Shown piece after piece: positions 46,251 through 58,839 of a stretch of 64,000 bases of DNA. The first letter of the stretch is position 1; every line of letters starts with the position of its first letter. The stretch comes from Acanthacorydalis orientalis. Lineage: Eukaryota; Arthropoda; Insecta; Megaloptera; Corydalidae. The notes under the pieces are model-generated. The model made no database searches, was not told the origin of the DNA, and worked only from the letters and a program-made list of their open reading frames with translations. Location: assembly GCA_034766995.1 (NCBI GenBank), contig CM068322.1, positions 11,440,810 to 11,504,809 on the forward strand, read 5' to 3'. Made by a program: the position numbers and the translations under genes.

Positions 46251-48208
46251 TTTTTTTATATTAATATGAAAATAGAAAAGTTATTTATGAAAGTCAATGA
46301 TTGGTTTATAATTACACAGCGTGTCTTGTAATTAGTTTTCTTCACAAGATCGAACCGATTTCTATTAAAGCGTGTAAGTTCAATATAGAATTTCTATTAC
46401 ATGTAATCAATTTTCTTTTGAGATTATATTAAAGTTCAATAGAACTATTTCTCTTCACTTAGATACTTCTCTATAGTTAGTTATTAGTTAGGTACTTATT
46501 TGAAAATATTCTAAATTAAAGAATAAATTATCTGCAATGAGAATAGTTCTGTTAATTTTAATAATTCTTGATGATTTTTTTTAAATTTTCGAATTCTATA
46601 TAAATAAAGTTATCTATTACTCTTTACATTCATTTATATACATTCACGTGTGTGTATATATATATATATATAATGAAGAGACTAATGAATATGTAGGATG
46701 AGGAAATTAAAAAAAATATTGGAAATCAGTGGAAAAGAAAGATATCCAATCGTACAAAACGCGAAATCATGGAAAAAGTCTTTATACAGCAGTGGATTGA
46801 TAGAGATTAAAGATAATAAGACATATTATTAAAATTTTTTCTACTATTTGTTTTTATTTGCAATATTTTCAAATTTAATAATTTTTATTTCAGATTTTAA
46901 AATTTTAATATACAATTTATTTTCTTTTCCATCAAGTTTCCCCTCACTTTTCAAAACATTTCTAGATACATCATTTAAGCTGTTTTTTTTCTCATGCATA
47001 TTATTGTATTTTAGAGTGTTATAATTTGTAAATAAAGTGTAATTTTAGGCAAAGAAATTGATTTTATTTCTTGATAATTAATAATTGTTTAAAATATTTT
47101 TTGGCAAATATTTATAATCTTTAAATATTTAATTTGCATTTATTCCGCTTGTCTTTATGAGCATTTCGTTCAATTTTGTAAAAATATTTTTTTCGAAAGA
47201 ATAAAATTAATTAATTTGTTTTGAAACAGACTGCTACTGAACTGATTAATTTAAATATACATATTATTATTAGTACTATAAATTTCTAATTTTAGTTCAG
47301 TTTTATTTATTTTGTTTAATTTATTAGTTTTTAATTATAATAACGCGAATACTTAATTATTCTTTTTTCTAAAACAAACAGTAATTAAATAAATTTTGTA
47401 CTTGATTTAGTACATAAAATTAAAATATATTAATTAATAGACGCTATAAATGTGAGAATATTAATAAGATTTGCACATACGTTCACATTATCACGATTTA
47501 CTACTTCAAACAAACACTATTAGTGTACGATTTTTCAGTTAGATACTTTTATTTTCTGAGTGTTTGCTACATAGTGAATTTTTAAGTTTTTGTAATAAGA
47601 AATTTTGTAATAAGAATTTTCTACAACGTTCCTGAGAATTGAAGTACAAAATGAATTGAAAAAAGTAAATACTTTGCACTATGTTTTAATAAAACAGTAA
47701 ATTACACATGCGTAAATCTTAACTACGAGTACATGAATACCGTCAATATACTATTGTACAGATAGTTTGAATTTTTAAATGCAACTTAAACTCAAATCGT
47801 GCCTCCACTTTATTTACTTTATTAAAATCATTTCTAATCGTCTTGTCACCTTTGTCAAATTAAAATGCCATTACAATTATTTTTTTATATTTTTTTATGA
47901 ATTTAACAGATGAGTGTTTTTTTTATGAAAAGAACGGAATTTAGAAGTCCCCCATTTTTTTAAAAAAATGTCGAATGGATTAAATACCATTATAATATTT
48001 ATTTTTATCACTTTACTTCGATTTGTTTCGATTTATTAAGATTTTCATTTAGATTTAAGATAAATGTATACTGAAATTTATTGTAAATAAATGAAATATA
48101 TTTCAAACTATTATGCTATATTAGTGTGAAAATATATTTTGGTAGCAACTCGAATTATAAATACGAACTAGCTTTACAACACAGAGTAAGTTGTAATTCA
48201 TCTTACAT

Positions 48209-48271
<63 letters not shown>

Positions 48272-49899
48272 CTTTTATTATTTTCTTATTAACATTTTTA
48301 AATTACTTTATTATCTCCTTCGTGACCTTGAATATATATATATATATATATATATACATAGATATAGATTTGAGTAGATTAATTGAAACGAACTTAAAGA
48401 AATTTTTAGTCTGAAGAACAAATATAATGAACAGATAAGGTAATTAATGGAACTGGCACAGTCGGAAATTAATTTTATTAAGAAATCCTAAAAATAAAAT
48501 AGGAAACTGTGAAAGTGAATATTTAATAAATGAAAAAAATATAGGCTTAATGTTTGTAAATAATCTAGGAATTATTCATATGTTAATATGGGCACAAAAT
48601 AGGTGAAAATTGGATCGATCAATTGGACACAAAATTATAACAAAATGGTGAATTAAAATGTGAAATCAAATAGACAAAAGAATTCAAATTCTATAAAATT
48701 TACTTATTTAAATGCTGTAAAACTATCGAATCAAATGAGGTAATTGAAGGTAAAACAGTACATCAAAAGAATATATCAAGGATTTTTTTTTAAATAAAAT
48801 AAAAATATACTTGGATCTATGTATGCGGTATTTATAACACGATTCACAGTCATACAGTTTTTTTAACAGGATTTATTCACAGTTACACGATTTTTTAACA
48901 TATTTTATTTACTTTTATACGATTTTTGCACGAACTTTTTTACACGATTCCACAATTTCGACTTTTTTTCACCGCATAAAGAAGACCCAAGTGCATATTA
49001 GGTTTCTTAAAAGCCTGCCATATTTTAATAAAGAAACAAATTATGTAGATTTATTAAATAGAAAAAATAGATACTTTTAGTGATAAATTTAGTAATTTAG
49101 AGATATTAAAAATGAAAAGTTTAAATGTGAAATCTATAGTGTGCGTAGGGTAATTGATTGAGGAATATTACTACTACTTATTATATACTTGTAGACTGAA
49201 AAGAAAATAATTAAAATAGGAAAGAAATAGGACGTTATAATAACTTTAAACATATAGCATTATTGAACAAACAGTTAAAGTTAAAAAAAACTAGTAAATA
49301 TCATTCTAGTGATGAGTTTACAAGAAAAATGATACAACTAATGATGTGTATAAAGAAAATATACATTTTTTCTTCTGTATAAAATAAGTTCAAAAGCATA
49401 TCTAGTAGTTCATAGATATTATGTAAAAAAAATATTGTATAAATTCTGTATAAAAAAAATATTGTAAAATTCTGTATAAAATATGATGTAAACTATAAAA
49501 GAAAAGTCAAATTATGTCAATATATTTAATGATTTTATACAGAATTATAATTGATTAACGTGAAGAAAATAAAAGTATATTAATATATTATACTTTCTCC
49601 AATACTCATGTATTGAATTCTGACTGAATTTTATTTTCCAATTTTCTTAAGAATAAAAAAATATTTATATCTGTCTTTAATATTTTTTAACATCATTAAA
49701 AGATAAATAAATTATATTTCTTAAATTAGAAAAATCAAATATAATTTAAATAGATAGAGAACAAATTGTAAAAACTAAACATACTAAAACAAAAATAAAG
49801 TATAGAAAGAAATCAAAAATTTAAATATATTTGATATTTTTCGTTTGAATTCTATAAATAAACCAACATTTAGCAAAATAGATAGTACAATGTAAACAT
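46251..49899. other. 3.6-kb AT-rich desert with (TA)n tracts
   Basis: (TA)n at about 46653-46672, 48209-48268 and 48331-48357. At 49425-49480 a TAAAAAAAATATTGTA / AATTCTGTATAAAA unit is locally duplicated. No gene recognised. Confidence 0.6.
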
Positions 49900-50290
49900 A
49901 GTATATTATAAAAACCTGTATAGTGTGTATAGTAACGTAAATACATATGAAAATAGACAAACGGCAGTTAAGTGGTACAAAGGGCCGATGAGACAGCCAC
50001 TAGGGCCCTTGGTCACTCGTTGAGTGTTGTGTAACACGCACATATGCATCAAGTCGAAAAGCTGCTGTACAGACAGCACTAACTTGCAACAATCACGAAA
50101 ATCCTTCACCGGACTACAAATATAATAAATAATATATGATATATAAAGAGTGGTTCTTTCTCTTTCTTTTGAATTGAGTGCGTGTTTTGGTTCGACTGAA
50201 GTATTAGAAGCTTGCTGTTCTGGCGTGCATGGATACTATAAATAGTTGTAACAATTATAAAACAGGTAGCCAATGTCGAATTTCTAAATA
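49900..50290. other. More complex unique block, no coding match
   Basis: Contains AAAGGGCCGATGAGACAGCC and GCATCAAGTCGAAAAGCTGC. The minus-strand open frame 50109-49906 has no recognised similarity. Confidence 0.35.
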
Positions 50291-50421
50291 ATGTTATCGT
50301 GGAAGCTATAAAACAGCATTGTTAATGTTAAGCAAATACTTCGAAAAAGTCACATAAAAGTTATACTCAGCAAGTTTTGAAAGATTTTTTTATTAATTTA
50401 TGTATTATATATACACTATAA

Positions 50422-50471
<50 letters not shown>

Positions 50472-50512
50472 ATATATATATATATATGTGTGTATATATA
50501 TATATATATATA
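50422..50512. repeat. (TA)n/(TG)n microsatellite
   Basis: TA repeats with GTGTGT interruptions. The mariner begins directly at its right edge. Confidence 0.95.
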
Positions 50513-51768
50513 AGGTTGTAACATATCAAGTTGCCGAATTTTAGCCAGTCAGAGATCGATCGCGATTGAGAAAGGTTCTGTGCAATATTTTACAAGTTCA
50601 GCTAATTGGAATTGACTAATGTACTGTACCATTCAATTGTTTTTAAATACGGAGTTATTGTTATTTTTGTTTTTTATACCTTTTAACAGGATGGTGTCCA
50701 CAAAAGATTTGAGTCTACTTTTTTTATATGAGTTCAAGTTGGGAAACAATGCAGCGGTAGCAGGTAGAAATTTCAAAGGAGCTTTCAGAGAAGGGTTGAC
50801 TAGCCAGAGAAAAATTCAATTATGGTTCAAAAAATTTCATTTCGGTAATATGAGCCTCGAAGAAGGCTCAAAGCCGTCGTTAACGAAGAACTTTGAGAGC
50901 CATGGTGGAAGCTAATCCACATAAAACAGTTCGAGCTTTCACATATGATTTGAATGTTAGAGTTGACTGTTTCTCGTCACCTCGCTGCAATAGGAAAGGT
51001 GAAAAATCTGAATAAGTGGGTGCCGCACGAATTGACAGATGGTCAGAAATTGAAACGTTTAGAGGTGTGTTGTTCATTGATGATTAGGAATGATAAAACT
51101 TTATTTTTAAATCGAATCATTACTTGTGATGAAAAGTGGATTATGTATGATAACAGAAAAAGATCTGGACAATAGTTAAATGCAAATGAATCTCCAGAAC
51201 ACGCACCCCAGCTGTCATTACACCAAAAAAATACGGTTACTGTGTGGTGGACAAATAAAAGAATAATCAATTATTCTGTTTAAAAAAACAGACGAAGCAA
51301 TTACGGATGATTCATATTGTCGCGAAATCGACAATATGAATAAAAAATTAAAAACAAACCAGTCAATGCTAAATCAATAGATATGAGCTAATACTATTGT
51401 AAGACAATGCTCGACCACACGCATCTCGGATCACAATTTCCAAATTAAATTTATTAAATTATGAAATTTTAACGCGTCCCCCTTATTCACCAGATCTTTC
51501 ACCGGCAGACTATCATCTTTTTCGCCACTTGGAATATTATTCAAGAAATAAAAAATTTCGAAACCAAACAGAAGTGATTCAAGGATTCGAAGAATGTAAA
51601 CTCTAAAAATGTCAATTTTTATAAAAATGGGATAAACAATCTAATTTCTCGTTGGAAAACGACCATTGAAGCTATTGGAGCTTATTTTGATTAAATATAT
51701 TTTGTTTTGTAAAAAGTATTGCGTTTTAATTCTCACCTACAAATTACGCAATTTCATATGTTACACCC
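50513..51768 (+). mobile_element. Near full-length mariner inserted in (TA)n
   Basis: The left end AGGTTGTAACATATCAAGTT, then GCCGAATTTT, is matched by the right end, which reads GGGTGTAACATATGAAATTG, then CGTAATTT on the other strand. Length is 1256 bp. TA-repeat DNA lies on both sides. This family has different ends from the TTAGGTTGGTA-type mariners in the window. Confidence 0.88.
50691..51694 (+). pseudogene. Mariner (DD34D-type) transposase pseudogene
   Basis: Covers essentially the whole transposase, about 335 codon positions against roughly 345 for the family. MVSTKDLSLLFLYEFKLGNN opens the first helix-turn-helix, followed by IQLWFKKFHFGNMSLEE. After a frame change, TVSRHLAAIGKVKNLNKWVP-HELTDGQKLKRLEVC gives the second HTH and the conserved W-V-P-H-E-L linker. 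TCDEKWIMYDNRKRSGQ contains the first catalytic D. The second D is in DNARPHASRI (a stop precedes it), and the third in YSPDLSPADYHLF. The tail ends GAYFD before TAA at 51692. Several frameshifts and stops; inactive. Confidence 0.88.
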
Positions 51769-51825
51769 TATTATATATATATATATATATATATACATAT
51801 ATATATACATACATACGTTATATTT
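51769..51825. repeat. (TA)n/(CATA)n microsatellite
   Basis: Directly follows the mariner end. Confidence 0.9.
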
Positions 51826-52463
51826 AATATCATTCTATATATAAAGTTAAAATAAAATATTTTTCTTCGTGGCTGCTTTGGCTTTAGCAAAAATGTTTTA
51901 AATATTCTTTCACGGATTAATTATTTTGGTTAAAATGATAACAATCATCATATTTTGTTTCATTTTCAGGTAGTTTATGACTGGTATTTTAATGCATAAA
52001 GAACATTATTCGAATATGGTAGAAGAGTCAATTGTGTCATTGATTAATAGAAATTTAACTCGGAGAAAGACAAGAAGTAAAGAAATAAGAAAGATAACTC
52101 TAATAAAATTAAATGAATAAAATGTTTATTCCTTGTTTTATATATTTATACTATAAATAGTACAAATTTTTTATAAAAATATTATATAAAATGTTGAAAA
52201 AATATTCATAAAAAAGGAACAAATTTGGTTATGTAAATAAAAATTAATATAAGATGTATAATAAAAATATTATAAGATTAATGAATTATTTAGGGTTTTA
52301 AATAGTTGTCTGAAAAAATCGCACTGCTATTATTTTTTCGTTCAAACTAAATTGAATGAATATTGTTATTTAATAGTTAACATATTATCTTGCTATCATG
52401 CTAAAACGTTCGACTGTTTTTAGTAAAAACTTTTTTCTAGAAGACCTATTAATTTATATATTA
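51826..52463. other. AT-rich sequence, no gene seen
   Basis: No recognisable feature. Confidence 0.6.
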
Positions 52464-53025
52464 TTAGGTTGTAGGAAAATAATTGCGGTTTTTGTTTTTT
52501 GGATTTTAACCTTAATTTTTTCAATTAAAGTTTCATTTCAACGTGTTCATGTTAATATCATTTTAAAGTGAATTTTTCGGTCTGCTATTTGGTAACATCG
52601 ACTTTGATTTTATTAATCAATTTTGTTTCAAATTGAACTGTTGAATTAAAGATGGAAAAGAAGAAATTAAGAGCATTTTTTGTATGACTTCAAAACGGGT
52701 GGTAAAACTGCAGAAATTGCTCGTAAACAAAACGATACTTTTGATGTCGGTACTGTTAAGTAACATACGGTGCAATAGGGGTTCCAAAACATTCATGCTG
52801 GGGACGAGAGCCTTGAAGATGAAGAAGTACATGGGCATCTTTCAGTTTATAACGATTAACTGAAAGCATTATTTGAATTAGAACCACGCACAACAATTCG
52901 AGAGTTTGCCTAAAAGTTAAACGTTAGTTATCTAACAATTCTGGACACCTTAAAATCACTTAAACTATATAAAAATTGAAATGAATTTGAAGGTCATAAA
53001 CCGCAATTATTTTCTATCAATCTAA
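52464..53025 (+). mobile_element. Internally deleted mariner (562 bp), type 1 deletion
   Basis: Ends TTAGGTTGTAGGAAAATAAT (left) and, on the other strand, TTAGATTGATAGAAAATAAT, then TGCGG (right). The leader, the first about 300 bp of transposase and the last about 45 bp of the element are kept; everything between the second helix-turn-helix and the 3' end is missing. The copy at 55159-55700 has the same organisation. Confidence 0.85.
52652..52970 (+). pseudogene. Mariner transposase N-terminal remnant
   Basis: ATG at 52652 begins MEKKKLRAFF. Frame-shifted sequence then follows the helix-turn-helix region: FKTGGKTAEIARKQNDTF-like, then an FQNIHAGDESLEDEEVHGHL-like linker. TIREFA and HLKIT-like residues mark the start of the second HTH before the deletion. 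No catalytic residues remain. Confidence 0.75.
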
Positions 53026-53139
53026 GAATAATATTTTTAAGAAATTAAATAAAGTGAATAGTATTGTGAGTAGTAAATAAATAACTGAATAATCGTTGAC
53101 AAAGCGATGCAAAAATTGTACTGAGATATAAATATAGTA

Positions 53140-53189
<50 letters not shown>

Positions 53190-54099
53190 TAAACAATTGA
53201 AGTTCATTCTAATCTAGCAGTTGACTACAAAAAAAAATAAGAAAATGCTGAGACACTATGGAATTATTATTTTATTAAAAAAATATGATATAAAATGATT
53301 CCAAAAAATAGAGCACATCTTGCTTTCAATAAACATTCGAACTGAGTACTCCAAGTGAAATTGTTGAAGAACTTAGGTGGCAAAATACAAAGGAAAGAAA
53401 AAAGAGTTGTAACTTTGATTTGATTATTAAAATAACTTATGAAAGTAAAATCTTTCATAGAGCTTTTCACGCCTGAAACAAATTGCATTCTTAAATATTA
53501 AATCCATTGTCATTATCAATTAAAATTTTCATGAATAGATTAAAAATGGGGCTCAGTAATATATAAACTTTTATTCCTTATTAGAACCTCAATCATCAGA
53601 TTTGTTATCCTAAGCAGAAGTACTTAAAATTATTATTACATCAAATGTAAAAAAAAAACAAATTTATTTGACTTTTTAAGATTTTATCAAATAATGAAAC
53701 TCGGTCTTTTAAAAAATAAAAAAATAAGTTATACATTTAGTAATATACATTACTAAATTGTACTGTAATATTAAATATGTTTTATTCGAAAACCATTTTT
53801 AGTGTAATTTCAAAGAACTTATAAAACGTTATCCTTAATATTAAAAATATTTAATTTTTCATATATAGAAATTGTGTTTAATATATTTAATAGAAAGTAT
53901 TTTCATGATTTTAGTTTCATATTTGTTTTTTGAAAAAGAGTAAAAATAATATATTAGATATCTTATAACTAGTGATTCAATGATCAAGAGTTTTGCAAAT
54001 ATTCCAACGCGAATAATTTTAAATCAGGAATGGATTATAACTACTGTTAATACATAAAATGAAGAGTATTTTAATTGTGTTTATAAATTGATGCTAAGG
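53026..54099. other. AT-rich sequence with (TA)n at 53140-53187
   Basis: No gene recognised. The minus-strand open frame 53488-53267 is unrecognised. Confidence 0.55.
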
Positions 54100-54960
54100 T
54101 ATCATAAGATTTTACATACGTTAAATGGAATTATCAAAGGACAAAAAACATACAGAGCACCGTAAGAACTGTACTGCTATATTACTGAAGAATGTACGTT
54201 TCGCACTCCTTATATCGCCGATATGTAAATGTGGTCTATAAACATGAAACATTATCCAAACTGTATTTATGTATTTCACAATACATTCACGTTTGCCATC
54301 GCACGTCACCCTGTGATCGAGTTACCAGTAATATAATTTTTCGAATTCGCTGAAGATATACGACACGGCGGAGACGACGACGACGACGGTGAAGAAGAAG
54401 AAGTAGAAGTGGCGCGGCTGCTGCGACGGACAGAGAACCGGCAGTTTCGTCATTCGCAAAACGATGAATACGACGTTCCGTTAAAGTTTTATCCGTAAAC
54501 GTATATTTACATCGGCCGTGGGACTGTCTACACACCTCCTACCGTTCCTTAGTCCTCATTCTCTGTCCTCTCGTATATGCAAAGATGCGCTCGGTTTGAA
54601 ACACGAAAAGTGTGTGTATGTATGTATGTGCATGTGTGTTTTCCTTCGTTCGTCGATTCCGACGTCGTGCAGAGTTTTTCTAATCGCTGAACGTATATGT
54701 ACACACACACGCCGTAATCATATCCCTGATATTCTTTTATTTCGTTTGACATGCGAAAAGTTCACAATTTGTTTTCAGTGAGTTACGGAATTCTTTTTTT
54801 TATTTGTAACATACGTTCACGAATATCAAGATACTTTGAATAGAAGTTGAACATGTATATTTTTGTAGTTCTCCACAACGTATTTTTTCGAATGTGTCAC
54901 GGTATTTGATTAAACAGCGTTAAAGTAATCAAAATATGGTTCTTTTTTTTAATAGAAAAA
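54100..54960. other. GC-richer unique island with GAC/GAA trinucleotide runs
   Basis: The core at about 54355-54440 carries GACGACGACGACGACGG and GAAGAAGAAGAAGTAGAAG. Open frames run on both strands (minus 54535-54287 encodes Leu/Arg runs from the same repeat). No domain recognised. Confidence 0.4.
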
Positions 54961-55158
54961 CGTTTCTCCGTGAACAATTTTATCATTTTTTATATGAAAC
55001 TTATTTCATTTAATAATAATATTAGAAAATATACCGGTTTAAAATAGTAAATCTAGTAGTAGGTTTCATTATATGATAAGTCTTTATTTGTTACTGATTT
55101 ATTCTATTTTACTACATAGTTAAATTATTGGTTATCGTATATTATATCTATGATTATA

Positions 55159-55700
55159 TTAGATTAGTAGGAAAAGAATTAACAATTAATCTAACATTAA
55201 TTTCTATAAATGTGTGTTATTTCATCGTGTTCATGTTAATATCATTTAAAGAGCGTTTTTGGTCTGTATTTTGGTAATATCAATGTTGGTTTTATTATTA
55301 ATTTTGTTTAAAATTATGCTATTGAACAAAAGATGGAAAAGAAGAAAAGAGCAAATTCTGTATGAGTTCAAAACGGCTTGTATAACAGTAGGAACTGCTC
55401 TTAAACTAAACGATACTTTTGGTATCATCACTGTTAAGGAACATAAGGTGCAATGGTGGTACCAAAAATTTCGTGCTGGGGGCAAGAGCCGTAAAAATGA
55501 AGAAAGTAGCGGGTGTCCTTCAGTTCATAACGACCAACTGAAGGCATTGTTAAATCATAACCAAGCAAAACAATTCAAGACCTATCACAAAAGTTAGTCG
55601 TTAGTCATTCAATAGTTCTGAACCACTTAAAACCATTTACATTAAAAAATGTATAAGAATTTTAAGGTCATAAACAGCAATTATTTTTCTAATAACTTAA
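55159..55700 (+). mobile_element. Internally deleted mariner (542 bp), type 1 deletion
   Basis: Ends TTAGATTAGTAGGAAAAGAA and, on the other strand, TTAAGTTATTAGAAAAATAA, then TTGCTG. Same leader (TGTTCATGTTAATATCATTT) and same retained N-terminal coding part as 52464-53025. Both pass from the H-L-K codons almost directly into the terminal AAGGTCATAAAC block. Confidence 0.85.
55333..55640 (+). pseudogene. Mariner transposase N-terminal remnant
   Basis: An ATG at 55331-55333 precedes EKKKRANSV-like sequence. In the open frame 55259-55597 the first helix-turn-helix is readable (YEFKTACITVGTALKLNDTF, then VKEHKVQWWYQKFRAGGKS), followed by the S-G-C-P-S-V linker and NDQLKALL. The second HTH is cut by the deletion. 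The open frame makes this the best preserved N-terminus of the family here, but it lacks every catalytic residue. Confidence 0.8.
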
Positions 55701-55736
55701 TATAATTAAACAAAATCACTGAATAAGAGAGGAACT

Positions 55737-55739
<3 letters not shown>

Positions 55740-55798
<59 letters not shown>
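55740..55798. repeat. (TA)n microsatellite
   Basis: Pure TA run of about 58 bp. Confidence 0.95.
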
Positions 55799-55799
<1 letters not shown>

Positions 55800-56500
55800 A
55801 ACACAGTTGATTCAAAGCACGAGAGACTTTGTGAAAGAGTAAAATATTTACTTAGTTGTTTCAATGATCTTTATTAATTCAATTTTTGGTGCATGATAAG
55901 TGTTTTATTTGTTTCAACTTTTCTATTCATGTTTTATAAAGTATCTAACTTGAAATATTTATTTCAGAAGAAACGTATTTTTTAATTCTTTCAAAAGCAC
56001 ATGTTTTTATAATAGAATATGCATCTCATACGCTCTTGCAGAACTCAATTAACAATTTTACTGTGGACAAATAAGAAACTTATTTCAATATGGAATTAAT
56101 TCTCACAATTCAATGACTTAGTGACACAAAGACTAATCTTAATTGTATACGTATTTTGACCTGTTTGCTGTGTCGACCTATTTTGAAAGTGCGTACCTCC
56201 ATTGTGTCGAAAAGATGAAGGGAAGACGAGTAAACTCGTCAAACATAAAGTAGGTGCAACTGCTCTAAAATTGAATTAAATTGTAACGAAATAGAATTTG
56301 ATGTTTTTGAAAAATCAATAATTTGATTGCTTAAATTCATCTTTATGACGACATATACTCGTCATACACAACTAACAGTTTAAGAAACTAAAAAAGTAGC
56401 TAGTTTTGATACCACAAATCGTTACATTTCTTTATACTTACAACTTATTTTTAAATAAAATATAAGAGATAAAGTCATCTTTGAATTATTAAAATCTTTG
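55799..56500. other. AT-rich sequence with two short palindromes
   Basis: GACGAGTAAACTCGTC near 56226 and ATGACGACATATACTCGTCAT near 56346 share the GACGA/TCGTC arms. No gene recognised. Confidence 0.5.
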
Positions 56501-56505
56501 TATAC

Positions 56506-56543
<38 letters not shown>

Positions 56544-56578
56544 GGGGAGAGAGATAGATAGAGAGCGAAAGAGAGGTA
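56501..56578. repeat. (TA)n(GA)n microsatellite
   Basis: TA run followed by GAGAGAGAGAGAGAGGGGGA and GATA/GA units. Confidence 0.95.
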
Positions 56579-56784
56579 GATCAATTGAATCAATTTTCTT
56601 TCAGAATCAATTTTTTAAAAGAAATTTAATAACAATCTGAAAAAATAGAAAACTTCTGTTTGACTTTGTTTTATGCCTTTTATCGAGAAAGTTTACTATT
56701 TTAGATTTCATTTTATCTATTATATAATTAAACGTTTTCTAATTAGACAGATATATAAATTACTGATTACATATTTACTAATAT

Positions 56785-56788
<4 letters not shown>

Positions 56789-56843
<55 letters not shown>
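56789..56843. repeat. (TA)n microsatellite
   Basis: TA run of about 54 bp. Confidence 0.95.
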
Positions 56844-56844
<1 letters not shown>

Positions 56845-57878
56845 AAGAAAGATAAAGAGGGAAAGAGTATAGAATGTAGTAACTAATAAATGTATTTTGG
56901 TAAAAAAAGAGCATTATATAAGCGAAGCCAAAATATTTAATTTTAGTTTAGAAAAATATGTATTGTGGAAAATAGTAAGATGGGCATATAAAATTTAATT
57001 GTATTCATTGTCCAATAAACAATGCTTCTTAAAAGTAATATTAAGTTACTAAAAAATCTCGAATAACATATACGAGTATAATTACTTATTTAAAAAATGT
57101 TTATCGATTTGTAATTTTAAACATTAAAGCTTTAATTATTTACTATTGTATTTATTTTTATATTGTAATAGTATTAAATAAAAAAGAATGATGAATAAAA
57201 ATGTTTAAAAATAATATGATATAACTGAAATAATTTATCCATCCGTTATAAAGGGTAGAACACAAACCAAACACAGTTCTCTATATTGATTGCTCTTTCA
57301 TTATATATTTAAATAAAATGTTAAGTAAAAGATTCTAGTAATATTATAAAGGGTATTTTTAAGATATGTTGGCCAGTATTTGAATGATGATCATAAATTA
57401 ACTGTATACAATTGATACACTAGTTTCATTTAATTCAAGACTTAACAAATAGAAAGTAACTTAAATACGTGTTTATTTATATAATCAGTTCACAAACGAA
57501 GAAAAATAATAATTTGAAGGTATTTGATAATTCATATTATTTAAGAAGTGACAATGATGTCAAGTAACTAATGTAATCCTGTCGAATGATTTTTTTTCTG
57601 TTATTTTTATCAGTTAGTCATCCAGTAACCATAAAAAATTAAAATAAACAAATTCAATAAATACATTTCTGGTATTATTACAAAACACTTACCGATATAA
57701 GTATAAGAAAGTGCATTACCCTTCCTCACATGTTATTGATATCTGTAATAAACAATGAGAATAATATTTATTACTTATATACAAATAAAATAAGATATTA
57801 ATAAAGATTAATATTTTAGTAAATACAGTTAGTAAAGAATTCAGTAATAGTCAATTATTATTCTAGTTTACACAAGTA
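56844..57878. other. AT-rich sequence, no gene seen
   Basis: No recognisable feature. Confidence 0.6.
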
Positions 57879-58764
57879 CAGAATGTCTTAAAAATATATA
57901 CATATCTTAACAGTTCATAAACCTCTTAATTTTCTTTCTTTTTTAGGTAAAAGTGATTTAAAATAATGGCTGAAATTAGACTAAGCTTCAAAAAAAGAAA
58001 ATTTGTTGTGGAGTGCTGTTGGAAGTGTGAGAATGTAATTGAAGTGCAAAGACAGTTTAGGAAGGGTCATTTAAATTAAACGAATCAATTAATTGCCACA
58101 AATGCAGCTACTGCAACTTTGACCATCCACATGTTACGGATGAACAACATGTTACTTTGCTGGGATTTACAGTGTAATGTGGATTGTCAGTCAGTAAGGG
58201 ATTTAATTGGACCATTCTTTTTTGATAGCACTTTGACTGATTTCGTTTACTTGAACCTGCTGCAGGAATTTGTCATACATCTGACATTTGCGAGATGTTT
58301 AGAGATAAGAAGGACTTTCATTGCCAACAAGATGGTGTATCAACCCATTACCATCGTGATGTGAGAGCCTATTTTATTGAAATTTTGCCGAATAGATGAA
58401 TTGGATGTAGAGGTAAAAATGAATACCTCCCGCGCTCCTCAGGGCTGTGCCAGTGAATTTTTTTATGGGCGCTCATCAAAGATAAAGTTATGATACAAAA
58501 TTGGAAACAGTTAATGAATTGAGAGCAATCATTGAAAGAAAATGCGTTCAAATACCAAACTAAGCCATTCGTTCTGTTTGCGATTCCATTGCTCCAGGTT
58601 ATCAGTAATTCCTGGACCAGAACGGTCATCAATTTGAGTACTGACGATAATTAAAAAAAAATCTATTTGTCTTCTTTAATTTGGAGTTTTAACGTTAGTT
58701 ATACCTAAATAAATACAAAATTTATAATCGTTCAAAGTTTGTATATACTTTTTTGAGACACCTG
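57879..58764 (+). mobile_element. Tc1/mariner-superfamily element with both ends, deleted
   Basis: The left end TA-CAGAATGTCTTAAAAATATA and the right end, reading TA-CAGGTGTCTCAAAAAAGTAT on the other strand, are inverted repeats flanked by TA. Length is 886 bp. It contains the two ends of a transposase with the middle missing (next entry). It is a third distinct Tc1/mariner-type family in the window, judged by its ends. Confidence 0.82.
57966..58644 (+). pseudogene. DDE_3-type transposase relic, middle deleted
   Basis: ATG at 57966 gives MAEIRLSFKKRKFVVECCWK, then CENVIEVQRQFRKGHLN: an N-terminal helix-turn-helix of the insect families in which W-K-x-E-N-x-x-E-V-Q-R-x-F-R is typical. The sequence then jumps to the catalytic half: VRDLIGPFFFDSTLTDFVYL, then a frame-shifted QQDGVSTHYHRDVRAYFIEI (second aspartate), ILPNR, an EYLPRSSG-like segment in place of Y-P-P-R-S-P-D-L, and the terminal NGHQFEY before TGA at 58642. 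The central part with the first catalytic aspartate is missing. Inactive. Confidence 0.8.
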
Positions 58765-58839
58765 TATTTCTTATACTGATACAAATAATTATTGATTTAA
58801 TATGTAATTTTAATGCCGTATAAGAGTGAATATAAAACC

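Noticed and set aside
54287..54535. Minus-strand open frame with Leu and Arg runs
   Set aside because: Produced by GAC/GAA trinucleotide repeats; low complexity, no recognised family.
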